Of a stretch of 64,000 nucleotides of DNA, positions 46,701 through 59,414 are shown one piece after another (the first letter of the stretch is position 1; every line of letters begins with the position of its first letter). The position numbers and the translations under genes were made by a program. Source of the DNA: Quercus robur (Eukaryota > Streptophyta > Magnoliopsida > Fagales > Fagaceae); NCBI RefSeq assembly GCF_932294415.1, contig NC_065535.1:12060282-12124281 (forward strand). Direction: 5' to 3'. The notes below the pieces were generated by a model. That model was not told the DNA's origin, ran no database searches, and saw only the letters and a list, made by a program, of their open reading frames with translations.

Positions 46701-49054
46701 AATGACGACATCACCTTCCACCTTGCTCTTAAAGCCTTTGTGCCAAAACAGCCCCATTCTCTCTAACATAAAGCACAACTAATCATATATAGTTTTTTTT
46801 GTGGTAAGTTGCACAAGCACCAGATGGTTTTTGAAACAACAATATCACCCTCCACCTTGTTTTTATATAAGCCCTACAGAATGTGTAAATACATGCGTGC
46901 TGTGTAACTAATTGGGTGTTTGCATGTTTAAACTTTCAATACATTTTCTTAACTTTATTTCACAATAAGAATATTGAATAACTGGCTTCATGACTATCAA
47001 TCAAAATTCATAATATTAATTCTTTCTTTCTTTTTCTTTTTTTTTCTTCTTAATTCACAATATTAATAATAAAATTCCACTATTCAAATCTTTCCTTACA
47101 ACAGCTGCATATTCCTCTTTTAGAGATATGCTGTGTGGGGTTCTTAATCTAAAAAGCAAGGCAGTGACTTCAAGCCTCACATCACATGGCTTATGTCTAA
47201 TGTGTCAAGTGTTGTCATGTATTCTCCCTAGTCCCTATAATTGCAAATTGAAGCATAATGTGTAAAATATGCAACCTACAATTGTCTATTATCACACGGT
47301 TGTAAATAAAAACAAATATGCTAAAGAAAAACATCCACTGAGTCAACCAGTAGAACTTAAAAATGAAAATAAACCCCCTGGTGGGAGGGAGGGGGGGGGG
47401 GGGGGGGGGGGTTTGGATTAAGCTTGGGATAATTACCAACTGTAGGCCTCGGCGTTGTCCTTATCTTCAAGATCTCTGGACGAGGTATTATGGAACCAGA
47501 TGCTCCCAAACCTCTAGATACTCTTACTTTACTGCCATCTTCAAGATACCTAGTTCCTACCTTACAAGGCTTCCTGCATAAGTAAACATTACACACCACC
47601 CCTGTGAAATAAAGAATAGAATATCGATAATTGTTAAATCAGAAGCCTAGAGTAATTCCATACCCAGTCACTGGATCAACAACTTGAACATTTGACGCAT
47701 GCAGTGGTGCTTCAACTGTAAAGATCCCACCTTCATGACCTTGCCCTTGTTTAATATGTTTCTTTACCTGCAAAAGAGCAAGAGACAACGATAACAACCT
47801 TATATTAGACACATGGTCTTTTTCAGTACTATGTGCATCTTATTTGAAAGCCATGAATTCCTTTTAATCTCTCTAAGTCATTTTAGGCAATAATATATGA
47901 TTCAAGTAAAGAGAATGGCACAAAGTCACACAATAAAAAGAGTCACTGAACCCACAATTTGTTTGACTTCTTTTAATCTAAAAAGCGTTGCAGATTTCAA
48001 TAAATTGTGCCTTCTAAATAGTTTCAGAATGTTTATTTACTAGGAATGGAATTTGGATCATTAACACCGGTACCTTATGTTATAGGAACAAGTCTATTAG
48101 TAGAAGCACCTAAAAAAGAATAGTCAGATAAACTGTGTGGAGGAGGATTGAGCAGTTTTAAGTTTCAAAGACAGTGGCGGATTAAAATATCATGAAAGAA
48201 GCTAACTTGTCTCTTTTAGATATGGAAAGATATATCTATTAGGAAATTTTAATTGAGGACCTATCCAAAATCCCTGTTAAACGTTAATGATACAATAACC
48301 ATTTGCTGGTTGAACAGAAGAACAGCTTAAAAGGAAAATTAATGCATGTATCTTGAAAATACATACATATTACTGTATTCAAGAGCACATATTATGCGAA
48401 CTGCATATAATATTGTTGCAAAGCATATGATCACTTTAGCATTTTTTCTAAAGCATAAAGCACTTTGAAATAATCAGCGCATGCATTCACTACACATGCA
48501 CTACATTAGCATACACCGGAAGTGGGTTATTGCCAACCATCATAGCAACACATTTGGTCATAAATAACCAAACCATTTAGATTGTTCATCCTATGAAACT
48601 GCCAAGTTTGACTTGCTGTCGCTAAAACCAAATTATAACAATCACAACAAATTAAACAACCGAAAATAATATGCACCTTAACATGTTATTCTCACATTGT
48701 AAACCTTATAATAATCTGTTTAAATTTTTTATTTATTTTTTAAAAAAAACCACCCAATTACCCAAATAAAATGAAACAGTTCCTCACCAAATTCTTGCCC
48801 TCAACAATAACCCGATTCTGCGAGCGAATTACACGCTTAATAAGACCCGTCTCACCTTTGTCTTTGCCCCTTATAATCATAACCTGCAACAACCAAGCCC
48901 AGCAAGTGCCCAAAAAAAAAAAAAAAAAATCATATTATGTTAAAAAAAAAGCAAATAGTTGAAAATGAATTAGAAAGTTTTGTTTTTCCCTTACATTATC
49001 TCCTCTGACAATCTTCCAATGCCTAATGAGTTTCTGAGCCGCTTTCCAACCCAT
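43787..49054 (-). CDS. Mitochondrial-type ribosomal protein L24 (KOW domain), 5 exons, complete
   Basis: Exons are 49054-48995, 48883-48788, 47767-47664, 47573-47437 and 43869-43787. They give 480 nt and 159 residues. The protein belongs to the large-subunit uL24 family, which binds 23S-type rRNA and starts subunit assembly. It starts MGWKAAQKLIRHWKIVRGDN. The KOW motif follows (VMIIRGKDKGETGLIKRVIR, residues 21-40), then EGGIFTVEAPLHASNVQVVD, typical of organellar L24, and the plant-specific C-terminal part PRPEILKIRTTPRPT...MGMPSL. It resembles the Arabidopsis KOW-domain protein annotated as mitochondrial L24. No classical presequence precedes the L24 domain. The last intron (about 3.6 kb) is filled with transposon remnants, yet phases are kept. 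Confidence 0.92.
44038..45127. mobile_element. Long-TIR foldback (MULE-like) element in the last L24 intron
   Basis: Arms of about 330 bp start GGAAATTACACTTTACCA and are mirrored by the right end (GGTAAAGTGTAATTTCC). They stay alignable through CATGACTTGCACATGATTTT and GACCAAAACAC to GCAGCTCTTC. Between the arms is about 420 bp of unrelated sequence. The ends lie in T-runs, so a target duplication cannot be read. The middle part, in one plus-strand frame, reads ...LVITSNAKMVLNWLL..., which is faintly RNase H-like. Confidence 0.75.
45583..45598 (+). mobile_element. Minimal poly(A) insertion (GATTCTCAAAAAACAT) with perfect 15 bp direct repeat
   Basis: The 16 bases stand between exact copies of ATATACATATGACAT at 45568-45582 and 45599-45613. 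TTCTC followed by A6 matches the pattern of the other tiny insertions, though this one could also be a slippage duplication. Confidence 0.6.
45640..46620 (-). pseudogene. RTE-type LINE 3' remnant in the last L24 intron
   Basis: On the minus strand, 46080-46020 reads GRPKTIWVEVIKK, the C-terminal signature of plant RTE reverse transcriptases. It is followed near 45965 by an ERINVVDS segment (compare RIHVADP). Near 46600-46560 a frame reads MNIA.LRMSKWIQG, like the VAEMRMLRWMCG block. Stops and an extra ~350 bp between the blocks show decay. The 3' flank (45641-45876) carries a ~118 bp near-tandem duplication (CCATATGGATGTAGCAT). Confidence 0.65.
47391..47411. repeat. G21 homopolymer in the L24 intron
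   Basis: Uninterrupted G-run 26 bases beyond the L24 exon 4 donor, C-rich in the transcript. Confidence 0.9.
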
Positions 49055-51264
49055 TTCGAACTAAGCACAAAAAGGAAAAGCAAAAATAGAAAAGAAAAAG
49101 AAAATCATTTTCGAATGGAATAAAATGTGTTTAGGGTTTTTCTGGGGTTTCTCTGTATAGGGTTTTTGACTTAAACCCTAAAACCCACAACTTTTTTCAG
49201 ACCCAAATTTTTTTTTTTTTTTAAATGTGGATGTTCCATCTTTTCCAATTACTATAATTAAACCTTTGAAACACGAAGACAGATACCCTATATTTTGAAA
49301 TTTAAGATTTGGTTATGAACATTTAGTGCCATGAAAAACACTAAAAACTGAAAATACCGGTGGATTTGATACGCCGCTGTCGCCGTCTTCACCGGCTTAA
49401 CCCCTTTCTTCTTCTTCTTCTTTTTTGCTTCTTCGTCTTCTTCTTCCTTTTGTTTCTGTTCTGCTTCTTCGGTGGATCTGTTTCTTTTTTGCTTCTTCGT
49501 CTTATTTTGTTTTTTGTTTCTGTTCTGCTTTTTGTGCCTCTCACGTGAGCCACATCTCACCCTTTTTTCTTTTTTTCTTTTTTTTTTACATTGAGCCACT
49601 GAACCATTAAGCCTTTGGTCCGTGAGCCACTGAGCCTTTGGTAAGAGAGGCTTTATTTTGTACATTATTATTATTGTTATAATATGAATTTTCTATTATT
49701 ATTATTATATAAAAAAGCATGCTTAGTAATATATAAAATATATAAATAAAAATATTTTTAATAATTTTTTAATCGTTGAGTCTTGCCGCATCCGTACTCA
49801 CCTTTTTCAAAAATTGTCGAGTTCTACATTCGCATCCGAGTCCCAAAACGCACCCGTGTTTCATAGTTTAAAACTAGCTATCAATTATATCAAAGCAAAG
49901 ATTATAGTTCAATAGAGTGAAGAGAGAGAGAGATTGGGTCACCTCAAATTGCAGCAGTGCGTGGGCGTGTGCCTGAGTAAGCGATTTTTGGTAAAGGGCA
50001 GGGTCGACTAAGCTATGGATGGAAGTGACTGTGAGCTGGGTTTCAACCCGACCCAGTGAGAATTTGATGGTTTTTTTTTAATTATTTAAATTCTATTTTA
50101 TTTTTTAATTTATGGTTGCTGTGGTGGAAATTTACTCTAATCGCAGTAGATATAGTTATAAATGATAGTAACTAGTTTATCAACCAAGAAAAAAATGGCC
50201 ATCCAAAAAAAAAAAAAGATTGTAACTATTAAGTATTAATCAAAGTTTTGCAAAATGACCTCTTTGAGAATTTAAAATGAGATTTTATTAAAATTTGTCA
50301 CAAAAAATTGAATTATTTATAATGGGGTGAAGTTTTTGTCTAATGCAACTATGCACTAGATACGATATGATGCGAATACATGTGCAATTTTGGATACATG
50401 TCTGCATCGTATCATATTCAGTGTACAAATGCACTGGACAGAAGCCATATCATTTATAAAACAAAAAATATATATATATATATTTATAATATAATAGTCG
50501 CATGCAATTTTATTAATAAAGTGCATGTGACCACTTTCCATCCATTATAATCGACGGAAATGAGATTGAAAGATTAATTTTAACAATTTTGATCGCTTAA
50601 CAATTAGTAACACAAAAATTAAAAATACACAAAACATGTTGTAATCAACTCAAACACTAGGGTCTTTTTGCAATTTGAAACTAAGGTCTACCATGAATCA
50701 CTTTGAAACACCATCCTTGATCCCGCCGAGTAATACAACCATGATTTTGAAACTCAGATCGTTCGAAGAATCGAAAAATGGAGAAGGTTTTTAAGATTGG
50801 ATCGAGGTTGAACTATGATGTGTCATTTAATTGGAACAATGCCCATAAATTAGAACAATAACCAAAAAAGAAAAAAATCAACTGATTATTAAGGTATCAA
50901 AACCTTTTTTAAGAAAATTTTATTGAAAAGAAAAAAAAAATTGATTTTTTATCATTTTTTTTTTTTTTTTTTTTTCATAAAAGCAGTATCAAAACATTTC
51001 AAAAATAGTTCATTAACAAATTTTTGGTTGGTCTGAGACCTTTTTATTCTCATTTCTCTTCTTTTAGTCCCATTTGGCTAGATCTGAGAAGTCCAATAAC
51101 AACACCACGTTGGACTAAGTCACAATAACGGCAGTGAATTCAATAATCAGTTGCTCAACTCCCCCCTTCCAGCAGGCCATTCATGATTCAACCATAGCCA
51201 GTCTACTTGCATGCGACTTTCCTATAGACCATACTTACCAAAGATATGATGTGATTGCTACTTT

Positions 51265-51303
<39 letters not shown>

Positions 51304-51939
51304 TTTCTTTTTTCAATGATAGGTAATAGTGGGGAGGAATGGGAGGTGTGATGCGAACAACAAACATGGGGCAAGATGCCATTACCATTAAACTATCAAT
51401 TGAACCTTGGGGAAGAGGGGGAGGAGGTATTTGGACCCAAGTTCTCCCCATAAAAAAGACCGGATCACCAGACAGTGTCACAAAATCACAAGGCTTTTGC
51501 AACAAAATTTACTTAGTTGAACCTGCAACATTTACTAAGAATTTTACCCTCTCATTGCACCTTTACTGCATTACAAGCCCAAAATAAAGTCACTTATTAT
51601 CGTCTTACATCATCAGGACCCTATCAAACCTATACCAATTATCCTATATAGTATATACATCAGCGGGTTCCACAGAAGACTCGCATCTTTGTCAGACATT
51701 TCATAATCTTTGTGATTGGCTATCTTTGTCAGAAAACTGAAAATCTAGCTACAAAATCTACACTTCAAAATGTGAAGGGGAGTTAGCAAACCCTGAATCA
51801 GCATGTCATCTGGAACAATTAAGTACCTGCTTCTTATTTACATAGACATCCTGGTGTGATACTTTGTGGCTGAGCCAATACAGCACTCCCCTCTGAAGAA
51901 TCCTCTTGAAGGATGTCACCTATTTGGACCCAGTCCTAA
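49055..51939. other. Region between L24 and E2FC genes
   Basis: Upstream of L24 there is a CTT/GAA-rich stretch (49405-49600) that gives lysine-rich spurious frames. AT-rich DNA follows. At about 51294-51405 lies a candidate minus-strand SINE. No further gene. The part near 51940 is the E2FC 3' UTR. Confidence 0.5.
51294..51405 (-). mobile_element. Candidate tRNA-derived SINE
   Basis: On the minus strand GATAGTTTAATGGTAATGGC resembles an A box and TGTTCGCATCACACC a degenerate B box. The sequence ends in an A-rich tail next to a (TA)n tract. No target duplication was read. Confidence 0.4.
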
Positions 51940-52658
51940 TTATGCTGTCACAAAATGTAAATGGTAAGTAAGCTATACAGGTGTCCTTAAAGTGAAAGAT
52001 CTTCAAATTGATCCAGTTGCATAATCACATCTATAAATTCCAGGCATTGAAACTTGTTGAATATGGAACAGCTAAATAACGTGCTCACCCCACAAATCTG
52101 TAGTACTGACTTTAGGATCTGTTCGGAACCAGTAATCATTGTCAATCTGCAAATAAGTTGGTTAGGTTTCCTTCAGCATGACCCAAAATAGGAAAAAAGA
52201 AAAAACCTATAAGGTATGTTTGGGATGGAGAGAACTCATTTTTAGTGTATTTTTGCAAATCTTCCCCTCTTCTATCCCTCATCTCCCTCCAAAACATAGG
52301 GTTACAAATCAACTTTGAAACTTAAAAAATCTGGTTTTTTTTTTTTTTTTTAAATAAATTTTAAAAGAACACTTCTAAACATACTTACACCAGAGTCCAA
52401 AGGAATAATCTTCTGAATCCCAGACACCTCTGAAGCTGGAGAGCTGAAAGCTTCAGAAGAATTGTTTTGATTAACCTGGGGTGGCTGCACTGCATCTTCC
52501 TCTTTGCAGTGATCACTATTCCCAGCTGATGAATCTGGTGATTTAGCCTGCTTAACACTCATACTTTCATGTTGGCTGTCAAATTTGCTACAAGCATCAA
52601 CAACATGGCCATTAGAGAGAAGACACTACCTTCTCATGTAAAACATATAATGCAAGAA

Positions 52659-52696
<38 letters not shown>

Positions 52697-55600
52697 GCAG
52701 GGGATTGCGAAGAAATACAGCTGCACATGCTCATAAAAGAATACCTCAAGAGGTACAAATCAATTGGTCCAGTGGTGCTTCTAATAGTCATATTACACTG
52801 CCTCTGGTGGAAACCAATATCCTGCTGATCAAGCAGCCAACCAATCACATATATGCTAATACAATGCACAAATTTTCAAACCACATCATCCACACTACCC
52901 ACCTCGTCGGGATCAGGAACTTCAATATTACTTGCCTGTGGAGCTTTTATTGCAATAAGTGTTTGATTCTGTGACAATGATAACAACCAGAAAGTAAGCT
53001 TGAGAAATCAACAGATAAGGAACAAATTTCAAGGAGAGGGAGAGAGAGATACCTGGAAGCATGGAAGGCTCATAATATCTTCTCCTGTTAAAAAAAGGTA
53101 CCTGACAGTCCAAAGAGGCAAACTATTAACTGAAAGAACCAATATCATACACATCAGATACAGTGAGAATGTGGAGGAATTCGGAGTATACTTTTGATAA
53201 TTTTCACCTTCCTTCAGGGCATTCAGAAACTCTAGTTTTTGCCTGAGGAAAGAAAATCATGACAGCTCAAAATTCAAAACGCTAAAAAGATAAATCATAG
53301 AAAAACATCTTTCTCAATTAGTGAACCAACCTTATAAATTCATCAAGACTGCATTCTTCAAGATATAAACTCGCATTTTCAGCCTGTAATGAAACAATGG
53401 AGAGAGTTCAAGTTATTGTAATATGTCGATAGGAAAGGTTAGAAAACTTGAATTTCAATTTCATTTTATAAAATATGCCAGTTACAATCAGCTTTGAACT
53501 CTCCAAACCTAAGTTGACGTCATGATATTAAGTTGTCTTATCTAACCAAACAATTAATGCAGACAATACCGTAAATTTCTGAGTCCAGCTAAAGAAAATG
53601 ATCAGTCATCAGCAATCTGCTTCATATGAGATCTATTTGTCTTAATCTTGGATTACTGATACAAGACTTCATTTAATGTCAGCTATCCATTGGAACTTTT
53701 ATGAAGATGGATATGCTGACAATATGTTGTGAAACTGGACTTAAGCCAAATGGAAGTTTGCAAACTAGTTCACACAGCTCAACCAAACTATTCTGCATAC
53801 AAATTGAGAAAGCATCAAAGATCATGTATGTTAACTTTCCATTTTTTAGTACATTTACAGAGCAAGGCTTAAGTACTTCCAGCTGAGTATTTTTTCTGTA
53901 TAGAAATCTGCTTTTGTAATGACGAGTCAATCTATGAAGTTCCTGTCATGTTTCTTACTGTATGTATGCCAACACGGAATTTCAAAAGATTTACACTAAA
54001 TTTATACCGTGCAAGAAGCAATAACTTGAGATGCTTATCATGCAATAATATAATCAATTTGTAATTCTGTAAATTCAGCAATTAAAAAATCAACATAAAG
54101 AACATGAAAGAAATTGAAATGACTGAAATTTTATATGCACCTTTAGTGCAGCAACTTGATCGTCCAGCTCCTGCTGGCCCACATCGCCATATCCCCTGTT
54201 TAATGCTAGCATGTCATTATCAATTAATAATAAAGAAGAAAGCACTAAAGAATAAATTGTATTTTCTTTTTCTTTTTCTTTTTCTTTTTTGAATAAATGA
54301 AAAGGCCAATATCATTACTTCCAACGTATGTGGTTCTTTGAAGTTTTCTCTATCAATCCTATTCCTTCAAGGACATTTGTAATATCATATATCCTCCGCT
54401 TTTGAACCTGTCAAAAACAATATGATGCAAATACCCAGAGAGTATAAAGTAATCAGCACTAAACAATACCAGCAAGTTAAATTTCTGGCACAAGAATGAG
54501 TCATGCTTAACATACCTGTTGAAAAAGGATTAAATTCATATTCACCACAGAAATTCTTGTCATAGGAAAACATTTTCAAAATTTCAACAGAAGCAGATCC
54601 TTTTTTAACTTCCACCAATCGAATAGCAATTTTACATAGAAATTATGACAACATTTAATACCTGCAGTATCTCTGCAGTATGGTTCAGATCAAGGGTGCC
54701 ATCCTTAGCTTCCTGGATCAAACTGATAAATTTCTTGGTTAACAAGCCTGCAAAGAACATATTAAACCCATTTACCATAACCTCAGTAGCCACATCAAAC
54801 AGAAAACCAACCATTCAACAAATAAATGCAAACTGTGTGTATCTGTGTGATGTATAGAATCATATATGAAGAGCAGTAATTGAATAGAACCTTACTAAAA
54901 ACTTACCTAAAGAACTGTCATAGCGACAATTAGCTGCATTCAGACCATTAGGACACTCCGTCAGAAAAAAATAATAAATTAGAAATCAATATGCCCATTA
55001 CATGGGCCCAAGATATTAATATATGGACTAATTAATAGATGTAATAAAGGGATGTTACCAATATCTGTTTTCTGAGTCCCAGATTTGGTTTGTTTTGGAG
55101 CCTTTGATTGAGTCTGATGCTTTCTACCAGTGCGTGACTCTGGTTTAAGTGGAAGATCATTTGCTAATTCAGTCTGTCCGGGGATGGCGGCCTGTCCACT
55201 TGTCTGGGCCTCACACTCATCTAATTCATTCATTTGCCTCAACTGCAGTGATTACAGTATTTTATATAATTACATAAAGAGGTACAAAGAATACACATCA
55301 AACACCTGCTGGACATATACTGTTGCAACAGAAGTGGAATTAACTCATACAATTTAACTTCTGTTCATGCAAGATTTTATATTAACCAGATAAGAGGTAA
55401 CAAGATGTATGAGTATATGGTTGAAACCTCTTAATTAAGAAAAGGCAAACTCAATATTCACAACCATCCCAGCCACTTCCCAACAATAATTCTTGTTTGT
55501 GTTCTCACTGCATTTATATCAATTCATGATGTACAAAAGAAAATTCACATAAATGTGAGGCCATCATAAGCTAACTGTATGACAATCATGGATAAAGAAT

Positions 55601-57657
55601 CCACATCTCCAATATTTAAGTCATTATTTTTGTACCAAAAGAGAAATACATAAGTAAATGTATGTGAACAATCAAGCAAAATTTTAAGTGCCATAACAAT
55701 ATATTTTTAAAAAGTTCTCAACACGCATCCAGCCTCCCATACCATAAAAACCAAGTATGAAGCGTACAAAGTGCCCAAGACCCACTTAGCTTTTAATTAA
55801 ACGCTAATAAGTATGGAGTTGCATATGCATTTTCAGTTGAACATACAAGTGATTACATTTATAAAGCTTTATCAGCCCAGCAGGTAAGATATTGTTTGTC
55901 TACCCCTTACATTGTCGCAGGTAACTTTTAAAGGGGATGTCAGCTGGGCTCATCAAAGGAAAGCTCGGTTCGTTAGATGCCCCAGTCAGATTCAGCACAT
56001 AACAGAACAAAGATCTGAAAATATCTGGGGCATTGTGAAATACTTTTCAAGCCAATGAGCTCTAGCTCAAACGACACTTTCTCCTCCCATTATAATGTGA
56101 CGGAGGGTGAGGTCTTGGGTTCAAGACCTGGGTGCATGTGGAAAAATTAAATAAATAAAAGTATAAGAAAATGAAATACTTTGCAAGTCATTTACATATT
56201 TTCCAAATTACAACGAAATTTACTGCTTCCATCTTTAAAATTATTTCTTCTTACTAACACAGTATCCCTAATCCATGGGTTTTGAATAAATATAGATTAA
56301 GAACACTCTCTATATTCTTTCTGATGATTCAATAGCCAAGACATTCCATCTACATTGTTTAATTATGGATGTTCACATGGAGTGTCAGATTCTAGACAGT
56401 TCCTTTGTGCCCTTAGTTGAAAATATAAACCTTCTTCTTACAAAAAAATGCTATTTCCACTGACCATAATTGTAGGTTGCAGATATGGACAAAAATATAA
56501 CGTAAAGAATCACATTAAGACATAATACCACACGATTTGCCAAGATAGCAATCTAAAAGACATGCTCGAGATATATAAGGTTTGTTTTAGAAATACAAGG
56601 AAACAGCATTCCAAATTAAAAGCATGCAATATTTGCATTGAACTTGCACTTAATGTGGCTCACTGCATAAGTAACAAAATCACAAAACTTGCCTGCAGTA
56701 CAAATTCATTTACCTAAGAAACAATAATTAAAAATCTTAGTAAAAACTTAAAATGCCCAACCGAAATTCAAAATGGAGAAACGAATAAATGCTTTTACAA
56801 GAATCGTCTTGACAACATAATTTATTTATTTTTGGATGACGTAGGAGTACTTCACTCAGATTAGTTACACGTCACTGATAATCAAACTCCTACTCCACTC
56901 GCCAAAACCAATTATCGGGTAATCCATGGGGCTTTTCACCCTTGACGGGATAAAAATTAGTTTCCCCAAACCACAACACAATGCCAAACAGAGTTATAAA
57001 TATTGAACCATATCAGCTTGTTCGGCTAGAATTTATCACACTGGCCAGTACCACCAATCCAGTACACTTACCCTTTTGAAATATACCATCCTACTATACC
57101 AGGTTGTTTCAATAGCGGCTATTTTGGCTCATAAAAAATCATTCAAAATTCCTTTTTTTCTTAGTATGTAATGAATAAATGAAATAATATCTTAATGTGT
57201 TGAATAGAGATCATAAGAATGAATTCTGTTTCTCTGATTCAGATAATGCAAATGGTTATATGAAGTTATTTTGAGTTCATGAATATATATATATATAAAA
57301 ATGGATCACAAAAACGATACACTGTGATCAAACCGAAAAGGCTCTGATTCCATTCCAAAAAAAATTGAAAACCTAACAAAATCTACAAAATTATCGTTTG
57401 TGCTAAAAACAAAATATAAAAGGCGTAAATGTAAAGTGAAACGAAACGAAGAAGCTCACCGCCAGTTCGGCAAAGGTGGCGGAATGAGCAACGGAGGCGG
57501 CCGCGTGAGAGTAGGAGGGAAAGGGATTAGTAGCGAAGAAGGAGAAAGGTTGAATTCCCTGGAAAGCTGCTGCTGCTGCTGCTGCGTAGGGATTGTGATT
57601 GTGAGTGTGGAATTGCGAGCCAGGTTGTTGATTTGGAGGGTTTGGATCGTTCGCCAT
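51940..57657 (-). CDS. E2FC: E2F transcription factor, E2FC-like, 14 exons
   Basis: Exons: 57657-57460, 55242-55059, 54933-54907, 54747-54662, 54407-54319, 54195-54141, 53383-53331, 53242-53192, 53101-53053, 52968-52903, 52821-52745, 52587-52389, 52146-52089, and a probable 5 nt coding end 51944-51940. This gives 398 residues, close to the length of Arabidopsis E2FC. E2F proteins pair with DP partners to control S-phase genes and are held by retinoblastoma. The DNA-binding winged helix spans about residues 130-196 ([14 protein letters not shown] ... [18 protein letters not shown]). A Leu-zipper dimerisation region and marked box follow ([32 protein letters not shown]). The C-terminal [16 protein letters not shown] is the retinoblastoma-binding type motif. 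KNHIRWKG and LLSKF favour E2FC over E2FA/B. Residues 24-31 include an Ala run coded by a GCN repeat. The last exon is the least certain. Confidence 0.92.
56052..56171 (+). mobile_element. tRNA-derived SINE in the first E2FC intron, 16 bp TSD
   Basis: Starts CCAATGAGCTCTAGCTCAAA (A-box region), has the B-box-like GGGTTCAAGACC and ends in an A-rich tail. The flanks are TGAAATACTTTTCAAG (56036-56051) and TGAAATACTTTGCAAG (56172-56187), 15 of 16 identical. A related truncated copy lies in minus orientation at about 45449-45495. Confidence 0.85.
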
Positions 57658-59414
57658 TGAAGCGTGCTCGAGAGAAATAGAGAGATAGAGAGAGATAAGA
57701 GAGTGATTGATATGTTGGAGTGTTTGGAGGGAAAAGATGAGAATGAGAGGGAGAGTTTGTGTTTGTGCCTGTGTTTGTTTGGGTGTTTTAGAGAGAGGGA
57801 GAGTTCAGGTTTGAAAAGGAGTGAAAGAAAAGAGTAAGGAAACGGAAGAAGAGGAGAGAGAGATTCGATTCTTTCGAATCGCAAGCCTTCCCCGCCACTC
57901 CCTCTTGCCTAAGTTTCCTCTTTTTTACTTTTTTTTTTTTTTTTTTTTTTCCGCTCTCTCCTTCATTCTACTTTTTTTGAGTTCTTCTTCATTTGGGCTT
58001 CTTCTGTTTTTCCTTTTTGTGTGATGACTTGGAGCCCATTTGTATCTTTTTTTTTTTTTCTTTTCTTTTCTTTTTTGGGCTAAATAAAAAGGGGTCTCGG
58101 GTCTTGACGTGGACTTATTGACTATACGCGACGTAACAATAAGAATAATACAACATATATCATCATAGATTTTATAGGGCTATTATTGTTGTATCTATTG
58201 TTTCATTTTGACTTATCAGGCTCTAATGGATGTGAGTTCCAGTAAGCTCAATTAGTAAAGTTTCTGATGATTGAATAAGAGATTTGAAATTCAATCTCCA
58301 CCTACACTAAAAACTAATTGGTGTTTTGGTCTGATAATAAAGAGATATTATCAGGAGCGGATGTCATAGGTTAAAACACTCTTTAAAAAAAATTTTAAAA
58401 AGAGGCCCCAACGGATACTTACTAAACTATATTATTAAATATGGTTTACAAAATCTATTTTAGACTTTAATAACCAACAAAGATTTGCTTACAATTATTA
58501 TAAACTACTGAGATAAGTGCTTTGGTAGGCAAAAAAAACTAGCCGAAAAAGTAATGTTTTTTAGAGTATGAATTTGGTAAGGATGGAATATAAAACTCAT
58601 ATTTTACACCATCCAATAATAGATTGTTACATCAGCATTTTACTTAAAATTCAATACATCCTACCACATCTAATAACATCTCAATAAACTCTCAATTTTG
58701 TTGGATTTGTATATGAGTATTAGAATTGATTTGGTGTAGTTGTACTTCTTCTTAAATATGTGATAAGATGGTGTGGCATGTTGGAATTGGAGGAGTAAAA
58801 TATGAGTTTTATACCACATTCTTACAGAATTTAATCTCATTTTTTTATGGTATGTTTGGTTAGGATGGAAAGGGAGGGGAAAGAAATTGGGGAAGAAAAA
58901 TGGAATGGAGTTTTCTATTTTGGACCCACTATTTCTTTCCTTCCAAATAGGGAAGAAAATGGCTTTGAGAAAGAAGTACAAATTACCCTCATTTTTAATT
59001 AATTATCTCTACCAAACACACCTGACGGAACATACAATTTTTTTTCCTCCTATTTTTCCAACCTCCCAACCAAAGAAAGCCTCAACTTTCATAAGAGACT
59101 AAAATTCTTAAAACTTTATTTATCATACCTAGGTGAGAAAATCGTTACTCCTAAATAAAATACCAGCAACTAAAATTCTTAAAACTTTATTTATCATACC
59201 CATGTGTGAAAAAAATGTTACTATTAAATAAATACTGCATGCTAATACCCCTCCCATTGAATCCTTCAATTACCTTCCATTTTAGCTTGGATGTGATACA
59301 GATGATATTTATTTGATTTTTAAATGCCATTTGTTTTACATCTAAATAAAAATGGAAGGAAATGGGAGGGGGATTTAATGGTAGGAAATTTTATCCTTAG
59401 AGGTAAGGCATCAT
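57658..59414. other. Upstream region of E2FC and intergenic repeats
   Basis: Contains the GA-rich E2FC leader (57658-57880), T-runs, a SINE (58235-58391) and a 71 bp tandem duplication at about 59098-59235 (CTAAAATTCTTAAAACTTTA). No other gene seen. Confidence 0.5.
58235..58391 (+). mobile_element. tRNA-derived SINE (second family)
   Basis: A-box-like AAGCTCAATTAGTAAAG, B-box-like GAGATTTGAAATTCAATCTCC region, then TGGTGTTTTGGTCTGATAAT and AGGAGCGGATGTCATAGG, ending ACACTCTTT plus an A-run. This order is that of a common eudicot SINE. The target duplication is unclear. Confidence 0.65.

Noticed and set aside
47391-47411. G-run as telomere-like or functional G-quadruplex
   Set aside because: Plain homopolymer without telomeric units; such runs also occur at 40654 and 61131 and look like simple slippage.
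49288-49665. Lysine-rich minus-strand frame upstream of L24
   Set aside because: It arises from CTT/TTTC runs. No domain, and it is not joined to the L24 start.
56100-56130. B-box-like GGTTCAAGACC suggesting a tRNA gene
   Set aside because: No cloverleaf can be formed, and it is followed by an A-tail and a target duplication, so it is a SINE.
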